DNA of 64,000 nt from Icerya purchasi (GCA_039619475.1 CM077116.1:276287258-276351257), one strand, 5' to 3'; shown: positions 23,425 to 36,479, numbered from the stretch's first letter. Translations and numbers: made by a program. Notes: generated from the sequence alone by a model not told the origin.

Positions 23425-26400
23425 AGCCTGTGTTACCCCGCTCGAAAACATTTGCACGCAAAATTGTGAAATAAAATATTATTTGTTCTAGAAAAAGTTA
23501 CGCAATCAGAAGATGATAGATTTTGCAGTAAAATACACTCGAGAGGATGACACGACTTAAACAATATTAATACTGATTTGAGTAGTAGTCGGCGCTAATT
23601 TTTTTTTTTTTTTTTTTTTGGGCGTCGAAAATTCAATCCATCGACAAAATATTGCAACAGTTAAAAAAAAACATATTGAGTATAAAAATACAATTACTCG
23701 GTTTCCAAAAGTGAAATATCGAAAACATTAGCAATATTTAATACAGTTTTATAAATTGTTTGCTATATGAATTTTCTGCCGACTTAATATTCATGCGCTG
23801 TTTGATAATGTATATTTTACCGTAAAATAAATGAACTTTTATCGGAAATATTTTTTACTTTTTAATGTATTTTTATTAAATTCTTAACAATAAATCTTTT
23901 CAAGAATATCGGTATATTTTTATAACATTTTTTTTTGTTTTTTTTTGTTTGTTGCAGTATTAAAGTTGTGTACCACATTCGCAATTAAAAATAATATTAA
24001 TATAGATCATCCGTTCAATAATGTAACATATAAGACATCATTTTTCGAATATGAAGATAAACACTACTTAAAAGTTTAAAACAAATGAAAAAACTTACAG
24101 ATAAATTTTATATAAATAAATTTCAAGAAATATGGAATAATTATAATGGAACAACGTAAGTCAATTTTTCCCGCAGGGTATAATAGATAGATTTAAAAAT
24201 AAAATCAGTATAGGCCAAATATTTTTAGTGTCCGGTTTACTTATTTAAGGTATATTTATATAGATTTAAGATTTCCACTGTCGAAAACTGAGTAATATAT
24301 GTAATTTTAGAGATGATGTTTTTCATATACTGCAAGATAATAGTAATAGACACTCTGTAATTACGATATAAATCAACTTGTACAAAATTATTTTAATGAA
24401 TTTAACAAATTTGCAATTGAAGAAATAAAATTCCGAAAAAATAATGTACATTTATATTAAGTAAATAGTAAACATATACTGTATATATACATATATTGTA
24501 AAAAAGCTGTAAAATGGAAATTAATATAATACCAAATACTTAATTGCGTGGGTTATATTAATTCCATTATTATGAAAAATCTATATTTCAGTAAATAAAT
24601 TTCCGGGAATAGTGGAAAAAAACAAAAAAACGGCAGAAAACATTCATTATCAGAGTAGAGCAGTTTAGAATGAATACAGAAAAATTTTTACCGGTGAAAG
24701 AAGCAGGATGTAACTGACACATGCAACCAAATTCTGCTTTTTCCTTGTGTCGTCCTTTTCTCATTTATTTTTATTTTGTTTCCTTCCACACGTCCTCCGA
24801 TGATTGGTATAGTTGATAGACAAAAAGAGTGGGGCAAATTTTCATTGGAAAGGATAAGGTGATGAAATTGAGCATCGTTAATGATGGGGGAAAAAAAAAA
24901 ATAGATCCGGAAAAGAGTAATTTAAAAGATAGAAAAGACGATGCCGAGAAGAAGCGAGACATTTTCGACGGTGAACATGCTTTCGAATGCGAAATTATTT
25001 TTACCTTGAAAGAGATAAAGGTTCGCTGAAAATCCTACCGCAGAAAGCCCAACAGAAAACACTTTCCGAAGCTTTTATCGGATAACTTTAAAAATTTCCC
25101 TTAAAAGTATTACTATTGATGAACTTTGCGCCTCTCTTAAAACTACGCAACACTGTAGTAGGCGCTAGTAATTGAACTCCGTGCTAATAAGTGCAGTTGA
25201 GTTACACCGAGTATCGAACTAACAAAAACGCGTCGAGCTTACCTATATATGTGCAATTCTAAGTAGATAGACAAGAAGGAGATGTTACTGTGCAAATTCG
25301 CCGAAACAGGTAGCTCAGTCGATTGGTGTGCGGTTAGCAGTGCAGATTTCCTTAATGGACACTGAAGAGATGCTAATTCTAAATGAACTGGGAGGGAGAG
25401 CATCGTGATCGAAACAGCCGTTGGAGGTGCGAAAATTATTAGAAAAACGATAGAACAGGTAACAAGAAATTGGCAAAGTTAAAATTAGTGAACAATTAGA
25501 CGGTGAAAAATTCTAATCTAGTCGAAGGAGAACAAAATCACTAGACGGAAATGTTCAAGAAATGCTACTACGTTTTGGGCTTCATACAAAAACAGAAAAT
25601 TAAATCAGCGCACACGACAGCAGTTAAGAGAAAGATTGTGCGGAGTAGACGAAATGAAACCGGCCACTATTAAAATTAGAAACAATAAAGCGACAGTAGG
25701 GAAAGCTAAAAGAAAAAGAAGTTGAAAATAAAAATTTTAATGTCCGAAAGAAAGGCGAAACGTTCGGCAATATTAATCGGAAAAGTTTGAGAATGAGATC
25801 CGCTATCAGTAGACAATGCGGCGTCAAATTAATCGTGGGATTGATGCGGAATCGTAATTATGAATAATGCGCTTTGCGGTACTATTGAGAGAACTGCTGA
25901 TTTTATGACGGATTACCTGTCGTTGCAGAGATGAGACCAACGGTCTACTACTAAGAGATGAAGAACCGTAATGACAAATTTATCTGTCAAACGACACTGC
26001 TACCGAACCGTCGTCGCACGTTTTAATAACAGCACTCGACAGAGGAGAACCGAAATCTCCACTGGTCCAGGAACAGAGCAGGAACCTGGCCGGATAAGCC
26101 GAAGCATCAAACAAAGATGTAGAATGTATCCGCGGAAAGACTGAGATCGTTACTACGGATCCCCGGATACACCCGCGCAAAATAAACAGGAGTCCTCTGT
26201 TTTGGAGTCGAATATGAAAAAGAAAAAAAGTTTTTTAAACTTTCGCGACTTTTTTGACTCGCCATTTGTCTATTATTTTCGATAAAAACTGCGCGTCACA
26301 TTTCTTTTTTTTTTCCATTAACGTTTTGAATTAATGTATTGTCAAAATTGGTCAATTTACCGGAAAAAAAAAAAAAACCCGTAATTAACTAATCGAATGC

Positions 26401-27655
26401 ACCGCTGTGAGTGTTGGGTCTAAGGAGTGGATTCTTGGCAGTCCAGTTCATTGTGGTTTGTTCTAATCATAAATAAAGTAGTATTATTCGAAACGTCAAT
26501 GGAAAAAAATTGTAATAATGGACATATATCTCTTAACACCTTCACGAGTTGTTAAACGTTTTAAATAGTTATCTCGTCAGCTTCATTTCTATACATAATT
26601 GCTTTTGCGTCTATGACACTGATTTCGATCGAAAAGTTCAACAGGTAATAATTTTACCACGAGCAAATGAAAAAATAACGTAATAAAAAGACGCCTATGC
26701 GAGTAGATTGTTGCCAGTACGAATTGAATTCGAGAAAGATACGCGATGAAACGGTTGACTTGTGAAATACGGAAAAAAAAGCTACCACACCCATAAAGCC
26801 AGATTTCGCCCGCAAGAATTTATATAACCTGGACCGGAAGGAATTTGCGAGAAAATTAATGAGGGAAAGGGAAGATGTACGAGAAAATTCTTTTAAATAA
26901 TCAAATGAGTAAATTGAGAACAATCATGCGGGTCATTTTATTGTCTGCTAAAAACTACGCCGACTTGAAATTGTTAATAGTTTTACAGCAATACGCATTT
27001 CAATGTAGTTTTTTTACTAAACGATATTTCTTTGGTTGAAAGTAAGATTCACTTTTTTAGAAGGAAATTTTCAATTTTTTTTCAGCCGATCTTCTAGCAT
27101 GTACTCGTAATTGTTTTTAGGGAAAACAACATTCAAACTAATTCAAGAATCGTGAAGGGGTTTTGAAAAATTCTACCTTGACAAAAATGCAACGGGGGAG
27201 GTTTATATTAAAAATCTGCTCTTCTATTTCAAGATGAAAATTTAATTAAGAGCTAAAACTATTTTCAACGGAGATTTTTTTGTTTTTGTCGAATTTCGTG
27301 TACTGTCCCTAAAAGTAAGAAATATACGCGAGCGCGTACCTTATTAAATTAATTTATGGGAAATTCCTTTCTAAGTGATTTTACGTACGTTTTATAAAAT
27401 CTATTCAAATTTAAAATTTGTATCTCAGGTAGCTTTTTGATAATTCCGATACTGAATTGCCAATTCGGAATTTTAATTTTAACCGACGCGTTGGTAAAAA
27501 TACGGTACACGTAGAAATAGTAATCGCACCGACACATTCTCGTAGTACCTCCGTCAATCGTTTAGATGTGTCAACTTGTCAAACGTTAAGAATGCCCGAA
27601 TTTATCATCGGTAATCTCAGTCTTGAGACGGATTTTTTGTATGGCACGATTTATT
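23425..27655. other. long unassigned interval
   Basis: No gene is supported. A T-run lies at about 23600-23620. From about 25030 to 26200 composition is more balanced and purine-rich on the plus strand, with short minus-strand frames that match no family I know. A TAGCTCAGTCGATTGG string near 25310 resembles a tRNA box A but lacks a box B and a cloverleaf. Confidence 0.45.
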
Positions 27656-28089
27656 TATACGGGGCCAGTTCTTTCGGGCGCGATGGTTTAGGCGCGATCT
27701 TTCGAGTGTGAATCTTTCGGGCGTAGCGAACTCAGACCTTTTTAGGGGACTACCTGCGCGGTGATTTACAGAGGTATCATCCGTTAAACGTTATCATTTG
27801 TGTTTGTGGGAAACACGAGTTACTGTTATCAGAAATTCCACACGAAAAATACCGCTCTTCGTTAACGATTTAGTTTTTCCACCTGTATAGCATGTTATAT
27901 ATACATACATATATGTGTATAATCACAAAACACATATTTTACATAATTTTATTGGGTTATTTATTTTTCGTTAACATTAGTAATACAAAACGGATAAAGA
28001 TGATTAATATTAATAATCGATCAAATGCAATATCTGATCTTTTCATTTTTTTTTTTTTTTTTTTTTTTTTTATGTATAGTCAGCCATAT

Positions 28090-29054
28090 TTAACCCGGCG
28101 TCATTGTGGCGGCCAAACAAAACACGGCCGTTGTGGCCGGGTATCTAATACCCATGTTGAATCAATCTTATATGTTAATATTAGTCTTCTATATTAGGGA
28201 AATAGGTAGCTATATACATTATTTACGAAAATGAAACATTTATTTATTATAAAATGAGCACATATAATCGTCAAAAATTGAAAAAACTAAACATTTTTCT
28301 CCTAGGATAAATTTGCTAGAACCTAACTTTGAATATATATTCAAAAACAAAAAAAATAATAACAATTTAGCTACAAAACATAAAATGGTTGTTTTTAACA
28401 CGTTAACATAAAATTATGAATTATGTAGGACAAAGCTTATTTATTACTTATATACTAAGTTAATCGCTATCGAGAACTTTGGCATACTGCTGAGATAATG
28501 TGTTGCATACAAATAGGCTTGTTACATTTATTGCAATTACGCCTTGTTTTTTAGTCTTTGGCAGAAAGACAGTCTTTAAATCTCATATATGTTTTCGAAC
28601 TTCTATTCGGAGGGTAGATCATAGTTTCCCCAACTTGTTCGTGAATACGTAAGCCTTCCCCGGTAAGTTCTCCATATTCTACCTCACTCGTCGTTTGAAC
28701 TGAACTGTTCACTGTCACTGGTATAAGCTTGTTCAAACAAGGCTAGAAGTCGACTCATTCGTAAAACTGTGAAAAAGGCTATGCAATTCATCAATAAACA
28801 ATAAAAAAAACAATAAATACATACGTTGTATATATAAATGTTACGTGGCCATTGCGGCCGGGTATATCTCCACAGACGTGCAAACTTCACCATAGCCGCG
28901 GTGACACTAAATAGAATAGCTAATACGCTCAAAGAGGTCAACGACCGCAGCTACTGTGAGCGGCAAATAGCGCGCTTATTTTGTTTAAAAGTTATTAAGG
29001 TTTTAAAAACCGTCGCGTATTAGATACCCGGCCACAATGACGCCGCCGGGTTAA
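28090..29054 (-). mobile_element. internally deleted piggyBac element
   Basis: TTAA occurs at both ends (28090-28093 and 29051-29054). The left terminus is TTAACCCGGCGTCATTGTGG and the right, reverse complemented, is TTAACCCGGCGGCGTCATTG. TTAA duplications with CCC-starting TIRs are specific for piggyBac. Subterminal copies of a GGCC-rich motif (CCGGGTATCTAATA, CCGCAATGGCC, ACGGCCGTTGTGGCC) lie inside both ends. The interior codes, on the minus strand, for the start and end of a transposase only. Confidence 0.88.
28467..28758 (-). pseudogene. piggyBac transposase, N- and C-termini only
   Basis: The minus-strand frame starts with MSRLLALFEQAYTSDSEQ, an acidic serine-rich beginning like piggyBac N-termini. 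After a frameshift near 28690 it continues into TYMRFKDCLSAKD, an in-frame TAA at 28551-28553, then NCNKCNKPICMQHIISAVC before TAG at 28467-28469. The last part has the C-x2-C...C-x3-H arrangement of the piggyBac C-terminal cysteine-rich domain. The DDD catalytic core that should lie between is deleted, so this cannot encode an active transposase. Confidence 0.78.
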
Positions 29055-29111
29055 AAAATTAGAAAACCATCAACTGTACGTCATTTAAAGTCATAACTGG
29101 ATTGAATTTGC

Positions 29112-29116
<5 letters not shown>

Positions 29117-29158
<42 letters not shown>
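29117..29158. repeat. (AT)n microsatellite
   Basis: A pure AT run just outside the right end of the piggyBac derivative and still inside the larger inverted-repeat element. Confidence 0.97.
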
Positions 29159-29160
<2 letters not shown>

Positions 29161-29504
29161 GTTATATTTTCTTTTTCATTCGCATCTAGCAAGTTTATTC
29201 GGGGATACGTTTATTAAAGTTTCTTCTGTTATTTATAATTTTAATTATATATTTAATTCCTTGACGAAGCTACACCGAGGTTCCAAAAAAATATCGAAAA
29301 ACACAAATAAAGGCACAAAAATTTTTAAACGCATAAATAAACACATTTATGTTAATGCCGGGCGGGCAATATTACGATATTACAAATTAAGAGTAAAAAC
29401 CCTCGTTCGCTAGCGCCCAAACGATCCACGCCCGAAACAATCTGCGTCCGAAAGATTCACGTCAGGAAGATCACATCTAAACGATCGTACCGGAAAAAGA
29501 GGGT

Positions 29505-30420
29505 GATCCGTTTATAGGAGGATAGAAATTGCCTGCAGTAACAACAACCATCATCACTCTGTTAATTATTATCTTTCATTATTCGATATTTTACGATAAA
29601 TAACACGAATGAGGAAAAAGTTAAATAATATTTCATTCAAGTTGCGCTAATACATATCGCTAGTGTTGTATTTACTGAAAATAACATTTTTCTAATTCAA
29701 ATACGGTTTTATGTAAATTATACGAGCAAATTGAAATCGATACTAATAGTTACCGGTTGAAATACGCAGCGGTGCTCTGGAGTTTAAGCGTACGTAATAT
29801 AATGAATTAATAGTAATAATGAATTAATAGCCGGTGGTAGGTTACTTATTAAAAAAAAAAAATACAATACTAGTACTGAACAAATCGATGGAGTGAACAC
29901 GGAACTTTTCTTACGCAACTCGAATTTTCCACTAAATTAAATGCGGCCTATTGCCCACAGCTTCACCAATAAACTACCGTTTATGTCTTTCACCTAAATT
30001 CCTTTCTACTCTAGTCGAGACCTGTGCTTTATAAGAATTCTTTACGCGGAACTAAAGTCGTTCGGCAGCACAGGTAGACATCTAAATGGCCTTCAGGTTC
30101 AGTTGAAGTTTCCCGACTATGATAACTATTGCAATTTAACGCGAGAGCTTCACCCAGCCAAAGATTCTTTCGCTCTTCGCAAAGATTTGATCTTTCTGCT
30201 GGTGCAAAAAGCGCTTTTTCTTCTTCGACTCTTTCGTTACTTCTTAATAAACGTATTTTTTAGCGGTGACGTATTGAATCTTATCGCAACATAATTAGTT
30301 AAACAGATTTTGTTCTTGCGGAAATATGTACAATAGAAATTAGCGTTTCGAATTTTACTTGTGAAATCGTTAGCATAATGAATTTTAATAAAAGATGTTT
30401 ATTATTAAACTAATAAAGAA
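29505..30420. other. unassigned sequence
   Basis: No gene or recognisable repeat. The frame at 30103-30294 (+) is short and has no known motif. Confidence 0.5.
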
Positions 30421-30436
30421 CGTGTCTTTATTTTGA

Positions 30437-30691
30437 AGTAAAGTAAAATAAATTCCATAGCCTTCTGAAGGTATCATGGATTGTGAAGTTTTTCATAATA
30501 AGTCTAACGGCACTAATGAGAGTAAACGGGTGCTTTTACTTTCCCAGATTTCGCTGGTATAACCAGTATTCAATTTCAGATTAGGTACACATACCTGGAC
30601 CGACTTGGATCCGGAACGAAGCAACTCCGGGATATCCGTGATATCTCTGATTTGATAACCGAGCACCTTAATCACTAGGTTACCGGCTACC
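30437..30691 (-). mobile_element. tRNA-derived SINE, copy 4, with TSD
   Basis: Read on the minus strand it begins GAGGTAGCCGGTAACCTAGT, then GATTAAGGTGCTCGG (box A side) and TTCCGGATCCAAGTC (box B side). It continues with the family body (CTAATCTGAAATTGAA, TTATACCAGCGAAATCTGGG, ACAATCCATGATACC) and ends in TTTATTTTACTTTACTT. It is flanked by TCTTTATTTTGA (30425-30436) and TCTTTATTTTTA (30692-30703), a 12-bp TSD with one mismatch. Confidence 0.88.
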
Positions 30692-30704
30692 TCTTTATTT
30701 TTAC

Positions 30705-33460
30705 TTGTGTCAAATAAAATATTCGTAAAATTTTTATCTAAAATCTATAATACCTATGGCGAACGTTTTATTAAAAGTATTTTTTTTTTTTTTTTAATTT
30801 TATCGAACGCTATCCTAATTTTTTTAGAAATATCTATTTTTTTTATTATCTATTTTGTTTTTTTTTTCGTTTTTTGAAAATTAAACAGAGCCTATAACAA
30901 TTTTTGAAATAGATCCAGTTGTTGATGCGTGAATCTCCAAAGAACGAAAATACCTTAAATGCATTATTTTGTTGAAATTACGTTTTTTACATTTTAAATT
31001 ATAGTACCCGTTTGGATTTTAAATAGTCGTAGTTTTCGTATTTATATGGGGAAGGAAAAAATTGAACTTTACATTAAGAAAGATTTCGATTCTTTCTTGA
31101 TTATTTACTTCGTTAAAATATTATATTTACATTTGTTTCCGAAAAAAACAAAAAAAAAAAACCTGCTTAAGATACATATAAAAAAATTACGGAATCTACA
31201 TTGAATTTTTAAACTCTTTATATTTTAAAACGCGTATTACAAAAGGCTTAATTTACCGGAAGAAAATAGATTTTGTAAACGTAACTTCGCTACACAATTA
31301 TTGACGAGAAGAAAAAAAGTTAAACGAAATTCTCGTCATATTTTTAACAATTGGTAAAGAAATTAAAATTACGGTTGACAACGAAAAGCAAGATGCCTGT
31401 AATAAACAACTGTTACTGCAATATTGGAATCTATTGCCCGGTTGAATTTTGCAAGAATCATCTATTAGAAAGAGGAGACAATACTAAAAGTGTCGTACCG
31501 TGACTGGTTCCTCTAAATTTCGCATCAACCAATCCGAATCGTCCGTGTCAAGTTCTACGTCATCGGTATAATCGTAACAATAGGTGCGCAATCGGAAAAC
31601 GCGCAAAAGTTACAAAAATGCAGAATACCTTATGAGCTTCCGATAGTTTAGCGGCTATGAATACACTTAGTTCTTGAAGGTATAATGTTAAATGAGCGGT
31701 TTTGACGAAGGATTTCCTATTGGGCAGAATGGAAATTTCCAGCTCATGCAGATGACACGGTTCTGGTAACTATTACAGTTATTCAATCAGATCTAGATTG
31801 GAGTGCGGCACCGTAGCCTTCAACTCAGCGAACATGTAACTTCTCCGATCATTAAATTCAACTGATCAATCCGCCGTTCGTTACGTCATTGGAGCTTTTC
31901 CGACGTTTCCCATCGCGAACTTCCACTCAATCTTCAACGATAATTTATTTTAGCTTTTACTACATAGTCTAATAATCAGCTTTCAATAGACTTCGTTGGA
32001 GGGAAAACTGCTACAAAATTCATTGTTCCGTCAGATTCTTCCAATCAAAATTTCAAACAGTTTTCAGTTCTCTAAAATTCCTTCTGTATACGAATCCTCT
32101 CCGCTACCTATTCCTCGGTGATTTCTATTTCAATCAAACGCGTTAACTTTGAACTCAACTTCGTAAAACTACGATACATCTTGCTCTATTTTCGTCGCTG
32201 CTTATTAAGAATTTATTTCGCGCTTCCGACTGTCCCTATCATTTATACAGATGTGCTAAGATTTGAAATATTCGCTGAATGTGGAATAACGTTTGCGGAA
32301 GAAATTGTTCTTCCTTTTTTTTTCATATCGCCGCAGTATCTTATCTGCAGAACTTTTCTCGATTAAACTAGCGGTCGTTCTACTCCTCTCAACAAGTCCC
32401 ACTCCTTTTCTTTTGATTTGCTCAAACTCGTTAAATGCCCTGCTCCGCTTACTGCTCACCATTCGTAATCCGGAGTGACCAGTTATTCGTATACAGTACA
32501 TATTAGTTCAATATGCAGGTGATGTTTGCGTGGATTCCTTCCGTTTATTGCCGTGCAATTCATTGACAGATGTAGCAGATAAAGCTTTCAACTTTTCTCC
32601 TAGTTCTGGTTCTTCGAATTTCCGTCTTTAATGTGAATACTTTCATATTTGGAAGACTTATTGGCTCGAAATGTCCACTGTCAATGAAACTTTGTTCGAT
32701 CCGAGAATCGCTGCAACCGTGCATAACATCCTTGTCTTCTAACCGGAAGTTATCGTCACGCGACTCTGAGCCACACTAGTATCGAGCATAGTTATCTGCT
32801 TAGGAATCAATCTTCTCCCCTTTGATCGCGTTGTCCCGTTCAGGTCACGTGATTTCCCATTTTCCATTAACATGTCCTCTATTCTCTCGACAACGTTCCG
32901 TTTTAAATTGCCACACACACTTTCCTTCCTCTCTAATACTGTGCGTCGATCCTTCTAAAATAAAAAATCAGTCTTATCCTTGTTGAAATCAACCAATTTG
33001 TTCTTCAGCATTTAACTCATTTGTCCCTGTCATATCTCTAGCCTAGAAATTGTACTAGTACACGGTTAAACGAAGCAGAAGTAAGATGCTGGGCTACCAC
33101 CAAGTATTTTAATTCACCTTTGAGTTCGTCTTTCACCGGAATAATTCTTTTTCTTCCTTTTTTAATACCTTTACAGCTAAATTATCAGACTTTCCGAAAT
33201 AAAAACGGAACTACTGTAGAACCTAATTGAAAGCTGATACGGTGACCGACGAACAAGGTCAAAAAGCCAATCTAATAGCTGGTAGCTGCTCCATGTTCGG
33301 GAGAAAAATGTATGAAAATAGAGAAAGAAAAAAAAATTGTTTAATTTAATTCTATTTTTAGTGATTATTAAGGGAAAAAAGTGGATAAATTTCTCTTTCG
33401 ATACGGAAAAAACCGTTATATACTGAGGTATGATTCCTTCTCACGTTCGAATAATGAACA
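30705..33460. other. unassigned AT-rich sequence
   Basis: No gene is supported. A possible decayed RT motif C (AHADDTVLV) is read on the plus strand at about 31741-31767, but no other RT block in the right spacing was recognised. The region from about 31800 to 33050 is pyrimidine-rich with short frames. Confidence 0.45.
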
Positions 33461-33463
33461 GTT

Positions 33464-33504
33464 TATGACAAAAATAAATTTGTTAAAAATTTATTTTTGT
33501 CATA
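33464..33504. repeat. perfect 18-bp-arm hairpin
   Basis: TATGACAAAAATAAATTT at 33464-33481 is followed by a 5-base loop and its exact reverse complement at 33487-33504. It has no T-run at the expected position and no adjacent gene, so I do not call it a terminator. Confidence 0.9.
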
Positions 33505-35525
33505 AATATATTTAACAATGAGCTTAAATAATAAATACAGTAGGTTTGGTTAGCCGTGTCTTTGAAAAGATCTAGGAGTGGGGTCGTTTGTGTGTGCAGA
33601 AGATTGTTGCAGTTGAAACTCATTTCTGAGGCGAATTTTCTTAAACAGGGAAAAAATATTTATTATTTGTTTATCACCTATGTTCCTCCTTTATTTTTGA
33701 TGAAATTCGACAAAAATTACATTATACAAAAATTTGGTTATTTACGAAGCGTACGAAGAAAAACAATAATTAATATTGAACGCTTACTCGTTATCGTTTA
33801 CCCATTAGCAGCGACCAGCATGACAAAAATGTACGACACTTTTTCGAAATTAATGTGTCGTGTCGTTTATTTCGAAATGTGCGGCGTTTTTTTTTTTTTT
33901 TCTTTAAGAAAAAAAGTCACATCGAACATGCAATAATTTTAATGTTAAAACGAAAAGATGAAGGAAAACAATTCTCCTAATTTATAGAAGAAAATCCGAG
34001 ATGTATTTAAACACAATCTCCCCGTGGAATCCGGAAATTACATTTATTATTTTCGTTATTTAATTGATTTATTGTAATGATCAAAATTACCATTTTTCTT
34101 CTTTCGGTAAATAGGCTAAATGTTCTGGTATTTTTTTTTTTTTTGTTGGTATAGCTAATTGAAGCTAGTCTTCATTTTTTTTTTTCTGAAATATTTCTAA
34201 AATTAATAATGGAAACAAAAAAAAATCTGAACTGAGCCGGCGGTAGAATTATTATTTTTTTTCTTTTTTTTTTTTTCTGTATGTGACTGTGTTATTTTTG
34301 TGCGTGAAGTAATTTGAAAAATCACAGAACATGTAACATTTTTATGTAACGTTGCAACCGATTCTCAGAAGACCATAAGACCTGGAAGTGTTTACATGGC
34401 GAAGTTAATTATTTTTTTCTCTCTATTTTTTTTTCTAGATTATTTTCTTTTTTTCGTTACCGGCGTTTTTCCTGCACTTTGATTTTCTGTTTTCAAGTAG
34501 TATATTATTTTTTTTATATGTATATGGTCGATCATCGGATAAGGCCTATCGGCACGGAACGTGATTCACGCTACATATATGTATTGAATCTGTTAATTAC
34601 ATCATTTATTTATTTGTTTTGTTTGCAATTTTCGAATCGAATTGATTAATGTCAATATAAACGGAGTTATTTTTCCTTTCATATGGTAATGATTGTTTAC
34701 ATATATATTTTTTGAGCAAATATTTAAAAATTCACAACGGGAAAAAAGTTAATTAATTCGAACAACCCGGATGTCGGGGCGAGTAAAAGAAACGAACGAA
34801 ATTAATTTATAAAGATGAATCGTTAAAAGTATAAAATTGTGTTATAAATTAATTTTTAATTCGACATTTCATCCTAATTACCATAACGTTCAAATCAAAG
34901 CCATTCATTCGAATATTTAGATGGAACCAGTAAAAATATCGTTTGAAATTATCGATAAATTGATAAAGTCGTATCGTAAAATACCGAATATACGGAACTA
35001 TTCTATATATGATATGCAGCGCAAGTTGGTTACAACGACAAGTATTATCGGAACCAGCAGAATCGCATAGAATTATTTCATTTCTAATTGTTATAACAAC
35101 AATTTCGTTACGTGAATAAAAGTTTATCGTTTACTAACTTTATACAGAGCAATAATGTCGACGTTAATTTACAACTATTACATGTTTCACGTATCGCCAC
35201 AAACTGATTGCTAGTCGTCTTATTGTATTTTGATCTATGGGGCCCCTAAATTTTTTACAGAATTAATGAAAACACCAAAAACGATTTGCTATTTCCGCTT
35301 CATTTATTATTAATACTGTAAATCTATCGGATTTCGTCAGAAAATCTGTTTTTCTCATAAAACATTCAATTTTCATAATGAACTTTGCACATTCTCGTTT
35401 TCCTGTTCGAATAGAATACGATATGTGACTAGTGATCAGTTTCGGATAAACTTTTTTTATGTAATAGTGTGATGATCGTGAATATGTTTAATTTTTGGCT
35501 CTGTTATTCAAGCGTATTTTGTCCA
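33505..35525. other. unassigned AT-rich sequence
   Basis: No gene is supported. The 126-codon frame at 33556-33936 (+) has no recognisable domain, ends in a poly-T phenylalanine run and is probably chance. There are many T-runs between 34130 and 34520. Confidence 0.5.
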
Positions 35526-35530
35526 GAGCT

Positions 35531-35715
35531 TTTTTTTTATTTTTTTTTTATTTATTTTTTATTTATTTTTTATTTATTTTTTATTTTTTTTTTATTTATT
35601 TTTTATTTATTTTTTATTTATTTTTTATTTATTTTTTATTTATTTTTTATTTATTTTTTATTTATTTTTTATTTATTTTTTATTTATTTTTTATTTATTT
35701 TTTATTTATTTATTT
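35531..35715. repeat. 11-bp T-rich tandem repeat
   Basis: The unit ATTTATTTTTT (11 bp) repeats about 13-16 times with a slightly irregular left edge. Because 11 is not divisible by 3, each frame reads a cyclic 11-residue peptide repeat (FLFIFYLFFIY), which makes long but meaningless hydrophobic open frames in at least two frames. Confidence 0.93.
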
Positions 35716-35719
35716 ACCC

Positions 35720-36475
35720 CCACCGTATTCCCGTATCTCTAGCTAGAATTGCGGGAAGTTGGGCATTATATTTTTTCAATTAGTCCAGATTCTTTAAGAA
35801 AGAATAGAAGGGATATGACAGTTGTAGGATCGTCTTATAGTTGGGATTTAAGGTTTTATTTTTTGTTTTGGCCCGACAACTTCAATCGTAGTACTATGGG
35901 GAAGTTTAATAGTAAGTCATTTGGCCACTAATGAGTGTCGGTATAAGAATAATGTTAAGCAAGGAGAGATACGTAATATTTAGATAAAGCAAGGAATGCT
36001 ACAGACAACCATTGATTCAACATAACCCGCCGATGACTAAGTAGAATGTTCAGGAAAAAGAAACTGGTCAGGCCGGCAACTCGACTGAGAAAAACTAATA
36101 GGGAATGTGGGAAGCACAACTAAAATAGTCATGGCTACAAATGTTTCAACATAGTCCACGAATGCTCATGTACGGAATCGCAAGAGAAAAAGAAGCTACC
36201 CAAGTTGAGTTCGAGATTTGTTGGACCTCCAAACACGACTGGGCAGCGAAAATTAGGGTAGTAGATTGCATACTCCAGAAGTTACAGGATAGTTAATTAT
36301 TAGTAACGAATAAATTTGTGCAGTTAAATTTTGATGTCGTTTAATATGATGAATTTAAGCAAAATATAAAGGGGATCATCTGGTTGTTATAACACAAAAG
36401 ATTATAAACAGTATAAGGAGGAAAGAACCCAAGAGAGACATTAATGGTTTAAAAACGAGCTTCGGTAATGTTCAT
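35720..36475. other. unassigned sequence between satellite and LINE
   Basis: No gene or repeat was recognised. Short plus-strand frames (for example 35749-35931) carry no known motif. The block may be unique sequence or the decayed 3' part of another element. Confidence 0.4.
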
Positions 36476-36479
36476 ATTT

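Larger units (their letters stand above)
27667..29500. mobile_element. inverted-repeat element with repetitive TIRs, interrupted by piggyBac
   Basis: The left arm (about 27667-27747) and right arm (about 29394-29500, inverted) share a string of 13-14 bp sub-repeats of the type GGGCGCGATCTTTC or GGACGTGAATCTTTC, followed inward by TAGCGAAC and a T-rich segment. The right arm has about two extra sub-repeats. Between the arms lie the piggyBac derivative at 28090-29054 and an AT microsatellite at about 29117-29158. The remaining interior has no recognised coding sequence. I infer a fold-back or TIR transposon later hit by piggyBac. The superfamily is unknown. Confidence 0.55.

Noticed and set aside
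25300..25360. tRNA gene suggested by TAGCTCAGTCGATTGG
   Set aside because: No box B at the right distance and no cloverleaf could be drawn.
33464..33504. Rho-independent terminator
   Set aside because: The sequence is eukaryotic, no upstream gene is present and the stem is AT-only with no U-tract logic.
33556..33936. 126-codon plus-strand frame
   Set aside because: No domain, no orthologue-like motif and a poly-T-encoded Phe run at its end. The length is possible by chance in a 64-kb window.
35469..35783. Hydrophobic periodic 'membrane protein' frames
   Set aside because: Produced by an 11-bp T-rich tandem repeat read in several frames.
36120..36300. LTR retrotransposon or a coding remnant in the purine-rich block
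   Set aside because: No LTR pair, primer binding site or protease/RT/integrase motif was found in the window.
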